This document shows positions 55,005 through 64,000 of a DNA stretch of 64,000 nt, piece after piece. The stretch is from Anthopleura xanthogrammica. Lineage: Eukaryota > Cnidaria > Anthozoa > Actiniaria > Actiniidae. A program made the position numbers and the translations under genes. Under the pieces are notes generated by a model. The model worked only from the letters and a program-made list of their open reading frames with translations, did not search any database and was not told where the DNA came from. The DNA lies in the NCBI GenBank assembly GCA_964019055.1, contig OZ025210.1, positions 12,722,832 through 12,786,831 on the forward strand. The letters run 5' to 3'. Position 1 is the first letter of the stretch. Each line of letters begins with the position of its first letter.

Positions 55005-56132
55005 ATGTCGTCTCTGGTAAATACAAGCTCCAATTTAACATCCTACAATTCCTCGCCAGCAACGAAAACTCCTCCATGGATTGTCAATGATCCCGAGATT
55101 TACAGAATATCATTTATAGTGTGTTATGCCTTGATTCTGGTTCTTTCTGTGGTAGGCAATACTTCCATTATTGCTATTGTTGCCAGAAATCCATCGATGC
55201 GAACTACCATCAACTATCTGATCGCCAACATGGCTGCAACAGACTTAGTAGCAACACTAGTCGTTACGACACGATTTTTCACCGTTTTCCACACTCTCTC
55301 TTGGAAATGGCAGGTTTCGGGAGTTTTTGGGAACATTCTCTGTAAAGTCCTTCCATTTATACGCGACGTCTCGCTACTAGTATCATTCCACAGTATAATT
55401 GCCATTGGACTTGATCGTTTTTTTGCCGTTGTCTTCCCAATGAGAGCCACTCCAAGATTCCTAAAGACTCGCATATTATTGCCTACCATTTGGCTGGAAG
55501 CCATTTCATTTTTTTCAGTGTACATCCTTAGATATCGGGTAGTATTGAACCAAGGAGTCAAGATTTGCTATAGTATTTGGCTCCCTGGTTTTGACCCGTA
55601 TAAATCAGAGAAAATTTTCATTCTTATATTCTTAAACCTAACCTACATAATACCTTTTGTAATCATCACAATCTTGTACTCTATTATTGCTTCTCATATA
55701 AAAAGACAGAACATTCCTGGAACACCAACACAAGAAAATGAAGAAAAAAGGAGAAAAATGAACAAAAAAATCGCTAAAATGTCTTTCACGATCGTGATGA
55801 CTTTTTTCACATGTTGGACACCTTATCACATCATCGTCCTTCTTAATATTTTCAAATGGCGAGGAAAAACTCCTTCAGAACTTAAAATTACAACAGATAT
55901 ATTCATTGTACTTTCTTATTCTAGTTTAGCTATAGATCCTTTTATTTGTTTTTTATTTTGTTCCAATTATAGAAAATATTTTAGGAAGCTTTTTCCGTTT
56001 TTATTTGCTTCAAGAGTCGAGCCTTTAGATGTTAGAGGACGGACTGCGAGCCGCCTGCAGCAAACGGAAATGCTTACCTTAAATTCGTTTAGACAGGTTG
56101 TTAAGAATAAAGAAATCTCTACAGTTCAATAA
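55005..56132 (+). CDS. Class A (rhodopsin-family) GPCR, peptide-receptor-like
   Basis: A single-exon frame of 375 aa. The first ATG in frame is 55005; the open frame begins slightly earlier at a TTG. The N-terminus has three N-glycosylation sequons (Asn6, Asn10, Asn15). TM1 holds GN (Asn52), TM2 NMAATD (Asp80), Cys113 precedes TM3, and DRF at 137-139 replaces DRY. A basic third loop KRRKMNKKIAKM precedes TM6 with CWTPYH. TM7 carries AIDPFICFLF in place of NPxxY, so the Asn and terminal Tyr of NPxxY are changed to Asp and Cys. The C-terminus is Ser/Thr-containing. The pattern suggests a neuropeptide-type receptor of the large cnidarian rhodopsin-like expansions. The ligand is unknown, and it is not closely similar to the GPCR at 6315. 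Confidence 0.9.
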   Translation: MSSLVNTSSNLTSYNSSPATKTPPWIVNDPEIYRISFIVCYALILVLSVVGNTSIIAIVARNPSMRTTINYLIANMAATDLVATLVVTTRFFTVFHTLSWKWQVSGVFGNILCKVLPFIRDVSLLVSFHSIIAIGLDRFFAVVFPMRATPRFLKTRILLPTIWLEAISFFSVYILRYRVVLNQGVKICYSIWLPGFDPYKSEKIFILIFLNLTYIIPFVIITILYSIIASHIKRQNIPGTPTQENEEKRRKMNKKIAKMSFTIVMTFFTCWTPYHIIVLLNIFKWRGKTPSELKITTDIFIVLSYSSLAIDPFICFLFCSNYRKYFRKLFPFLFASRVEPLDVRGRTASRLQQTEMLTLNSFRQVVKNKEISTVQ

Positions 56133-58283
56133 CTTTACCTATATGAACTGTTTCAAAAAACGTTGTCGGTACAATACAATACAATACAATAGTTTATTTC
56201 AACACGTATCGTCCAGGAGCTTTAAGAGCTCGTACGAAATAAGAACGTGTGGGAGATCGGCTGAAATCTAAAATCTGAGACAGAATAACAAGCTGCAAAA
56301 TGTAATATATTCACAACCAAACAACGTAGCCGGCTTTTAGATTGGAATATGAAGCATGACCTTTGAATTAGGAATGTAATTTTTCGTATTTTAGCCAGAA
56401 AACATCAAAGCACAAAAGTTCTGTCTCGGATCACCCATTTCAGATCTCCGACCGACGTTTTTTTGAAATAGGTGTATACAAAAAATACAAGGAATGAATA
56501 TATACAAAATAATATCATTTGTAAAAAGAAAAAAATATAAATCGAAAACAATGTTTCATTCAAATAAATATCTTTGAGATTGTTATACTACTTTATTCCG
56601 TTTTTATTGCTATATGATAAGTAATAAATAGTCATTTGTGCTTCTTATTTTTGTGAAAAATATAGTTGTAAACACATACTTATAATGTGATATATTTTAC
56701 ATCGATTACACTCGAAGCCATAGATCGAATTGGAATTTGAAGTTTTCGTTTTCTTTGCGAAGGGAGGAAAACCGGAGAACCTGGATAAAAATCCTAAAAG
56801 CACAGGAGAGAACCAAAAAGCATTTCAACTCAAATAAGGTATTTATTTTGACAGAGATGCAACCTCCGGAAGTTGTCCAAGAGGTGATTTTTCAACACAG
56901 AAGTTCCCTCCAAAAACGAGCTTCAGTTTTTGTACAAGATTGACAAGAAAAAAAAAACGTTTTGGTTATCAAATGACTAAACATATTATTGCATGAATTT
57001 TTTCCCCAATTCTTAGATAAAAACAGAACAATTTTCACGTAATTGTACTATGATTACATTGAAGTGAGAATTAAAAAGTAATTTGTTTTGTCATATTTAC
57101 GAAGTCGGCAAAATTTATTAGAAAAAGAGAATACCTTCCGACAAAAACCCGTGAATTTAGACACTTAGGAAACATATTAAAACAACAAAAACTACAATTG
57201 TACAAAATAGAAAAAACAAACCAAACAACCAGTGACATTTAATATAATTTCCATGCAAATGTCAGGGGGAAATACACAGAATGACGGCGATAAAAAATTT
57301 CGAGCTCTGGATTCAAGACATTTTAAAAAATTTTGTATTCTCTTTTATTCTAAGGAATTCTTCTTCCGAATTAATTACAATTATATCTACCCAAATCTTG
57401 TAGTAAATAAATAATTCGGGTTTTGAAGGTAGAAATTAAAATTAGCTTCAAATTTTATAGAAAGTTTTGCTCCAAAATTTTTTAATTTTAAATTTTAAAT
57501 TTTAATGTAGGTTAATGAAAGCCTTGGTTTGTGGCATGAAATTTTTAATTTAATAATTTCTGTCACGTAGCAACGTCATGTGAACGGAGAAAAAGGTGCT
57601 CAGGAAATCGGCTCATAAAATCAAGGTAAAAGTGTACCCAAAGCTTATCTTTCACCTGGTTTTGGCAGCTACAGCTTCTGTTGAGGAAATGCGTGGCAAT
57701 AAAAAAACATTGACATACAGTAAAAAATCTCAACGAGTTTATCTTTTCATTGATCTTGGTGTATTAGTTTGTAGAGAGACTGGCCGACTTGTGGTAAATG
57801 TAGTGTTTTCTGAAAGAAAGAATTCGAAGGAATATGAAGGAAATAAATGAAATTGAATGGAAAGGAATGAAAAGGGAAGAGAAGGAAGAAAGAAAGGAAG
57901 TAAGAAATGAAGAAGACTGAAGAAGGTCATCTTGTGTTCAAAAACTTTTAAAAAGGAGTATATCAAATTTATTTAAAAGTCCTGGTGTCCTGCACCAATA
58001 AATATCATTATCATTATCGTATTCAATATATATATATCTGTGATGATGATTATATATTATTGATATTATTACCAAAAAAAGTGTTTTTCAAGTTCATATC
58101 ATCATAAATATCGTATCATACAATTAATTATTATTAAAAAAATATTATTTCAGTTCTCAGTTCAATAAAATTCAACATGACTTTTTGACCTTTTGGGGAA
58201 GGACCGATTTTATATTGGGCTTCTCAGAATAAACCTCTTCACCTTGGGCGTAATGTTTTTCCATTTCAAACCACGCGTCATTC
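56133..58283. other. Intergenic, no gene seen
   Basis: AT-rich. (ACAAT)n at about 56168-56190 followed by AGTTTATTTCAACACG resembles an L2-type LINE tail read on the minus strand. A GAAAGGAAG purine patch lies near 57845-57915 and AT microsatellites near 58027-58060. Short frames have no domain signal. Confidence 0.45.
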
Positions 58284-58600
58284 TCTTGAGAATAAGATTC
58301 TTTGTTTGAGTTGTATCCTTATTCATATGTCTTCTCGTGCACAACCGTTAAACAAAGAAATGATACTCTAGGGAATGACACGTTCTTGAGAATAAGATTC
58401 TTTGTTTGAGTTGTATCTGTATTCATGTGTCTTCTCATACACAACCGTTACACAAAGAAATGATACTCTAGGGAATGACACATGGTCTTGAGAATAAGAT
58501 TCTTTGTTTGAGTTGTATCTGTATTCATGTGTCTTCTCATACACAACCCTTTAACAAAGAAATGATACTCCAGGGAATGACACGTAGTCTGAAATGGGAA
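58284..58600. repeat. Three-copy tandem repeat, unit about 102-104 bp
   Basis: CTTGAGAATAAGATTCTTTG begins units at 58284, 58385 and 58489. Each contains GTCTTCTC-TACACAACC and ends with AAAGAAATGATACTC and AGGGAATGACAC. Copies differ by a few substitutions. No coding content. Confidence 0.92.
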
Positions 58601-58987
58601 AACATTACGTCAAAGAAAAAGCTCGTATCGCAGCTTGAGGACTATGATCACTGGAGGCGAAACTGTAATTGGTAAAAGATTTAAAGTCCATCAACAGCTA
58701 TCAAGTGGTTGAAACGTGGACAAATGTATCTACCCATAATCCTTGCTGTTCTCTCTTCATAGCATTTCAGTTTTTATCCGACTGTTTTCACTGCTACGCG
58801 CTGATCAAGATAACAGTCGTGACAGGGAAATCAAGCAATACACTGCTGTCAATCAGAATATGTAAAGGTACCGAAAAATTTGTTTGATTGGCGGCAATGT
58901 ATTATCCGATTTTCATGTCACAACTGTCGGCTCGATCAGCGCGTAGCAATGAAAAAAAGTCGTAAACTTTATTAAAAATGATTCAAG

Positions 58988-61900
58988 TTATTCAATAAGA
59001 CAGGAATCTACATGTGCATTGATATCAGCATTCTTCGTCCCTTCTTCGAAGACTTTCCTACATATAGGACACGTCATACTACTTTTCCCAGTATCGGTGA
59101 CGTCATTCTCCCTACCCTTCCCTAGAGCGGAAAAAATACTCGACTGTTTTTGTCGCTTTGTTGTTGAACCCATTACGTCAGAGGGCATTGGTCTCTTTAA
59201 TGATGTCTTCCCACCTCGGCCCCTTTTTGAGCCACCTGTCTTAGCTCCACTTGATTTAGCACCTAATTTTGGCGCGGTACTTCCGGTTGCTTTGGAGGCA
59301 CCAAAATAACAAGATGTCAGAGCTCCATTAAATTTGGTTCCCTTGACGCTATCTTTCGTATTTCTATCATTTATAACAAGATCCTGATCATCCTCATTCA
59401 CTGGATTACATTCCGCATTTTCCACGTCTTTAGTCTTGCTTTCAGTTTGATCAGAACATTCTTTAGGGCGAAAGAAAGTCTTTATTGTGATTGGGGGATT
59501 GATGGCTTTGGCAAGGGTTTTACTGTTGACGGCATCGACAGTCTCTTCGGTTGCCAGTGCTGCGGACTTGACTGAATTCTTGATTGACGAATTCTCATTT
59601 TTATTCTCCTAATTATAAAAAAATATTTATTTTTACTCCTATTTTTAAAATTGCGCGACCAACACAGCCCAAGACGTCTAGGGTTTTGGCTGCCGTCGGT
59701 CAAAAATTTCCTAGCTCAGACCGTTGAAAATTTGATTGACAAAGCCACAACCCAGACGACTCGAATTTAGCTGTTTGCTTGGTCGCGTAATTATAAAAAA
59801 TGGGTGTATGGAATCCTCAATTGCGAAAAAAAAGTACTGGAAATATTAAAAACGAAAGTCTTACCAATAGGCTGTCGTTAATGTGTTGTTCCTTTAACAG
59901 TGACGTCACTTCTGGTATGAGTTGGTGTGGGTACCGCAAACCGACTAACCGCTGACCATCGTCAAGCTCGACGCGGACGACTCGCAAAGTTCTATTTTCT
60001 CGACTGTTTCAAGCAAATTTGATGTCACTCTGTTATTTAACTTTTAAAAATCCTCAAACATTACATAACTCGCACTATATTTACCTTCAAACTTCAAAAC
60101 CAGAGCTAAAAATAGGTTCATATGACGTAATATGAAATGACGGGTCATATGAAATTAAGGAAAATTAAAAACTCTTTTCCAGGCTACTTAATTAGAATCA
60201 GAACCAAGGGTTCCCAACCGATATTTTACGTAAGTCCTTAACTAGAACACAGGGATCCCAATAGTTATTTTTACTTACGTCAGTCCTATTTCATCAGCAA
60301 CTTTCAACTAGATACCAGTCTACTTTCGTAGAGCACAGGGATCCCAATAGTTATTTTTACTTACGTTAGTCCTATTTTATCCGCATTCCTCGCAACAACC
60401 CATTCAAGTGTTGACAGTATAGGTACAATTCCACCACAAAGGAGACTAACTTGTGACATACGACAGCCGACTGCAACAACAAGCTTCAGTTACGACACTT
60501 ATTTTACAACACTAACCTCCCATGCGGTATCCCATCTCTCTCTCTTTATCTGGAGGTAAATTCACCCTTTTCGCCCATTTCCAAACAGGCAGCCCATGAG
60601 AAACCATATTGTTCTAGTTATCCCCTAAGATTGAACAGGTACATTTCGCTCGAAGAATGTTAAAATCGGCAACCTATAAGGTTCTTCTCATCCCCTGGCT
60701 CTGAGCATGCGTATTTCGCCATTTCAAAACTGGCAGCCCATGAAAAACCATGCGGTTAAGTCTGAGCTTGTGTATTTTGCTCAAAACATGACATAGAAGC
60801 CTCACCTCTACACAGAGCTCCAGATTTACATTTCGGTCCGTGAAAGCAGTAATCCTTGGTCTTCTCGTATTGAGCTCTCCATCCTGATTCTACATGGTAA
60901 AAAAATATATCAAAATCAAAGATATTCATTTGTCCAGTTTTATTTTAGATGGGCTTCCTTGGTTAAATTAGGAAGTGAAAGCATTGGTACCAAGCTATTT
61001 ATGTCTTTTCCCACGACACAGGGAGCCCACATTTTCATCCATACTTCCTTTCACCACAGGTAACCCATATTTATACTATTTGCTTGTTCCATTGGTTTAT
61101 TTGCTTACCAGCTTCTTCAGGTAAGATCTTTTGATATTTGTGTAGTAAGTCTTTCTTCTCCTCTTCAAAAGGCGACTGTCCTGTATTTGGTCTGAAACAA
61201 AAAGGTTTACGATAGCGGTAAGTTTAGTTCAGTTAATCTGCCAACAAAACAGGATACTCGTCTCCCTTCACCCGAACTCGAAGTTCATATTACTGTCAAT
61301 GTGACACGATGGGCGTCAAATATATTCCTTTACATTAATACATTAAAAATGATTTATTAGGCCATTCCGACGTTAAGAAAATACCTGGGTCGAGTTGGCA
61401 TTGCTGTGCATTGTGGGACGCCAACTTGGAAATATGTCCCCTAAAACAGTCCCACAATGCAATGCCCTGTAATGCCAACTCGACCCAGTTTTTTTCCTCA
61501 ACCTCGAAATCCGTGGCAAATAAGGTATAAAGTTTATATACTAAAATAGGTGACTACAGCCCCCTCTCCTTTGAAGTTCACATTACAGTCAAATTGCTAT
61601 GGGTGTCAAATAAATTCCCTAACATTCATAAAGTACATGTACTAACAGGGTTAGGGACAGGCATGTTTTACCTACCTGATAATATTAAATAAATGAGTAG
61701 ATGATTCTTTCTGTAATGCCAGTAAGTAGAACCGTTGGTGTTTCTGTTCTCTCTTGGAGCAGTAGAAGCCATTCAGGTCTGCCTTGGAGCTTTGGTTGAA
61801 CCGTGATAAGGCAGATTCCCAGTCTACTCCTCGGTCAACGTTCAGGACCACGTGACTGGATAAAATGAGAAGTAATAAGTCATGTAACTTTTATATTTCA

Positions 61901-62885
61901 TCTGTTCATGGAAAACGCGGGTGGCGTACGCTGCAAAAGGCTGGTTTTCCTTTCAGTTCTGATTTTGATTGAGTCTTAAGCTGCTTAGGACTTCGATAAA
62001 CCTCAGACGGACAGACAGACAGACAACAAGACAGATAGAATGACTGACGGACGGACAGACAGACGGACAGACAGACAGAAAGACAGAAAGACAGAAAGAC
62101 AGACAAACTGACAGAGAGATGGACAGACAGGCAGAGAGATGGATAGACAGGCAGAGAGACAGATGGACAGATCACAAGAAATCAACTGATACGTACTGTG
62201 TAGGCATAATACATTTCTGTACTTCGGTAAAGACTGGGCGTGGCTTGTCAATCATCGCGATAGACGATCCTGTTATGTCTGTCACGCCTTCACTAAACCT
62301 GACCAATTAAAAACAATATATCAAATAACAGTACAGCTACGAATTTGTAATATCGTTTCCCACTCATACGAAAACCACTCTATACTGTTTGTGTAAGCCA
62401 ATGGGAAATGACCAGCATGCTTTCGGTGAAAATTTCCTAAGGATACTTATTGATTGACGCAAGATAAATACGAGTAAATATTGATTAGGAAGTGCCACTT
62501 ACTTTCCGTCTCGTTTTGCCCCCTCGACAACCGCGTTCATACACTCGACGAAATACGAGAATAACTAAAGAAAATAGAAGAAAGATGGATGAGAAAAGAA
62601 GAAAGAAAAAAGATAATATACTTAACAAAAGGGTGGGGTCAGAGCGCAATATTTGTCATACCATATTTTGTCGCTCTACACTCAATCCCAGAATCCTGTT
62701 CAAGAATCTGGCAACATCCCCGCTGTCTTTCTCTTTGACTGTACTGCTGCCAGGATCAGCTAGTCCCATCATCTGGATACACTCCTGAAATAAATCGTAA
62801 TATACCGCTATCATATGCTGGTATGGTGGTATCCATAACTAGTAGGCTACACTTAGCCAGCTCGTACTTTGACACTCTAAATAAG

Positions 62886-62928
<43 letters not shown>

Positions 62929-63589
62929 CTGTAGCTGTCATCTTTTATGCGCAAAAAAAAAAAAGGAAATAAAGGAAAGAAAAGGAAAGGAAAGGAAAGG
63001 AAAGAAAAGGAAAAGCGAGCCACGAACCCACCTTTAGGGTGTCATTAAAGCCGTCTAGTTCGTATGACGTGGAGACCTGGGCACCAGCAATAACTTGTTG
63101 AAGACTCACACCAGGTTGTAAAGTACTCTAGTGATGATAGAAGTATTATTAACAGTGAATACAAGATACTGATGATGATTAAGATCATGATAAAGAATTA
63201 AAATATCTGGAATAGACTTTTTTACTTGAGGATAATGTTTTGCTATAGACCCCTTGCATTCCCTTGCAGCACGTCAGAATGCCGCTCAATTTGGAGGAGA
63301 AAACAATAGGTTCCAATTCTCAGGAGATTGAAATTCTGTTGTTTTGTCTTCCAAATTGAGCTGCTTTGACGTCACGTGAAAGGGGTTCTATTGCCTATCG
63401 GTGTGTACGATTTCCAAATTAACAGTACTTCATACCAAAGTAAACCACAATCTAAAACTGAATGACTACTTACTGAGCTGATAGATTGATACATGCTTCT
63501 TAACGCAGATCGACCATAATTCGTATCAAAGTTGAATTCAGTCAGATCTGCACCTGTAGCGGCACGCCGGTCACCCTTGGTTAACGCAC
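58988..63589 (-). CDS. SBNO: Strawberry notch (SBNO) family protein, C-terminal part, with UBZ4 zinc finger (5' partial)
   Basis: Eleven exons keep frame: 63474-63589, 63032-63127, 62662-62784, 62503-62564, 62197-62298, 61676-61855, 61109-61191, 60806-60889, 60365-60470, 59865-59991 and 58988-59608 (about 566 aa). The first contains GALTKGDRRAATGADLTEFN, matching the SBNO helicase C-domain signature GALTHGDRRAT. Later landmarks are RFLNRILGLSVERQN, VLNVDRGVDWESA, CFHGPKCKSGALCR, the VxLLCGGIVPIL segment and VRVELDDGQRLVGL, in family order. Family: nuclear SF2 helicase-like regulators of transcription and chromatin (Drosophila sno, human SBNO1/2, plant FORGETTER1). The last exon adds about 200 disordered residues, IKTFFRP and CYFG PIP-box-like motifs, and a terminal CPICRKVF-x(10)-HVDSC zinc finger of UBZ4 (Rad18) type. 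The ATPase core lies beyond the window. Confidence 0.92.
60244..60384. repeat. Direct repeat duplicating an SBNO exon end and its donor site
   Basis: CACAGGGATCCCAATAGTTA TTTTTACTTACG occurs at 60336 and 60248, followed in both by T/C-AGTCCTATTT. The 60336 copy spans the donor of the exon 60365-60470. The other lies about 88 bp further into the intron and repeats the donor sequence. Confidence 0.85.
60948..61032. repeat. Short CACAGGGAGCCC-type repeat remnant in SBNO intron
   Basis: TAGATGGGCTTCCTTGG at about 60947 and CACAGGGAGCCCAC at 61017 are approximate inverted ends of the element family seen at 800, 13615 and 21596. Confidence 0.4.
61990..62165. repeat. (CAGA)n microsatellite in SBNO intron
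   Basis: ACAGACAGACAGACGGACAG-type repeats with AGAGAGATGGA interruptions, 31 bp below the exon at 62197. Ser/Val/Cys-rich frames are artefacts. Confidence 0.95.
62886..62930. repeat. (TTGA)n microsatellite in SBNO intron
   Basis: Ten to eleven perfect TTGA/ATTG units. Confidence 0.95.
63244..63390. mobile_element. Palindromic MITE, copy 3
   Basis: Ends ATAGACCCCTTGCA and ACGTGAAAGGGGTTCTAT. The inner arms are GCCGCTCAATTTGGAGGAGA and TGTCTTCCAAATTGAGCTGC. In an SBNO intron. Confidence 0.88.
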
Positions 63590-63817
63590 CTGAAATCAAC
63601 ACGTGTATTAAAATAAGCATTAATTAAGTATTAATTTATCATTATTTCAAGTTCTTCAACCTGATTGGTTCCCTGAAAAGTCAGAACCTTGATTTTTACC
63701 ATAACTGTGAAATTTCTCGCGCGCTGATTGGTCAAGAGCCGCGGTAAATAAGAGGACATACCACTCTAAACCATAGGAAATCTGTTAAATCTATATCCGT
63801 ATCTTAATTTTGGGGAT

Positions 63818-64000
63818 TATAGAATCCTTTCACGTGACGTCAGAGCAGCTCAGTTTGGAAGACAAAACAAAACAATTTCAATCTCTTGAGAATTGGAACC
63901 TATTGTTTTGTCCTCCAAATAGACCCTTTGCAGCATGTTTGAAAAACATGCCATGTCAAGAAATGCAGCTCAATTTGGAGGACAAAACAAAATAATTTCA
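63818..64000. mobile_element. Palindromic MITE, copy 4 (inverted, fused to a fifth, runs off the window)
   Basis: It starts TAGAATCCTTTCACGTGACG, i.e. the right end of the family in reverse. It breaks at TCCTCCAAATAGACCC, where a second copy begins (GACCCTTTGCAGCATG), and this continues with GCAGCTCAATTTGGAGGACA to the end of the window. The first copy is missing most of one arm. Confidence 0.8.

Noticed and set aside
61906..62251. Cys/Leu/Ser-rich frames on the minus strand
   Set aside because: Produced by the (CAGA)n repeat in an SBNO intron.

Overview
The window looks like the nuclear genome of an invertebrate animal, most likely an anthozoan cnidarian (coral or sea anemone). That assignment is inferred from intronless class A GPCR genes, a lineage-expanded CALHM channel cluster, phase-1 Ig exons, short AT-rich introns, many MITEs and CR1/L2-like LINE ends; no single marker proves it. 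Gene models were built by hand from reading frames, splice sites and recalled family sequences. No database search was run.

Layout. 1-4.7 kb (+): three Ig-domain exons of a receptor whose 5' end lies outside the window, then a separate exon encoding a tyrosine-rich cytoplasmic-type tail with ITAM-like spacing. 6.3-7.3 kb (-): an intronless class A GPCR. 7.4-13.0 kb: foldback elements and very long simple repeats (CT, GAAA and a 1.27-kb CAGT/CGGT array). 13.0-18.7 kb (-): a nine-exon SLC7 b(0,+)/LAT-type amino acid transporter. 19.6-25.6 kb (-): CFAP45, a ciliary microtubule inner protein, with 13 coding exons and 553 codons. 26.7-29.2 kb (+): mitochondrial ribosomal protein mL37 (MRPL37), three exons, divergent from CFAP45.

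30.2-52.6 kb is the accessory core of the window: six intronless CALHM-type large-pore channel genes. One intact copy is on the minus strand, next to a decayed head-to-head copy. Four plus-strand copies lie in a tandem array with a unit of about 4.28 kb. Only two of the six reading frames are intact (30197-31306 and 46047-47156). The array has been cut up by a Tc1/mariner/IS630-like transposon, several MITEs and a LINE fragment. Because the units are paralogous, empty and filled sites can be read directly and events can be ordered in time.

53.5-54.0 kb (-): LINE fragment. 55.0-56.1 kb (+): a second intronless class A GPCR. 59.0-63.6 kb (-): the C-terminal half of a Strawberry notch (SBNO) family helicase-like protein. 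It ends in a UBZ4-type ubiquitin-binding zinc finger preceded by PIP-box-like motifs. Its 5' part lies beyond the window.

The genes do not form an operon-like pathway. CFAP45, MRPL37, SLC7 and SBNO are conserved housekeeping or ciliary genes. The Ig receptor, the GPCRs and the CALHM array are rapidly evolving membrane-receptor and channel loci.
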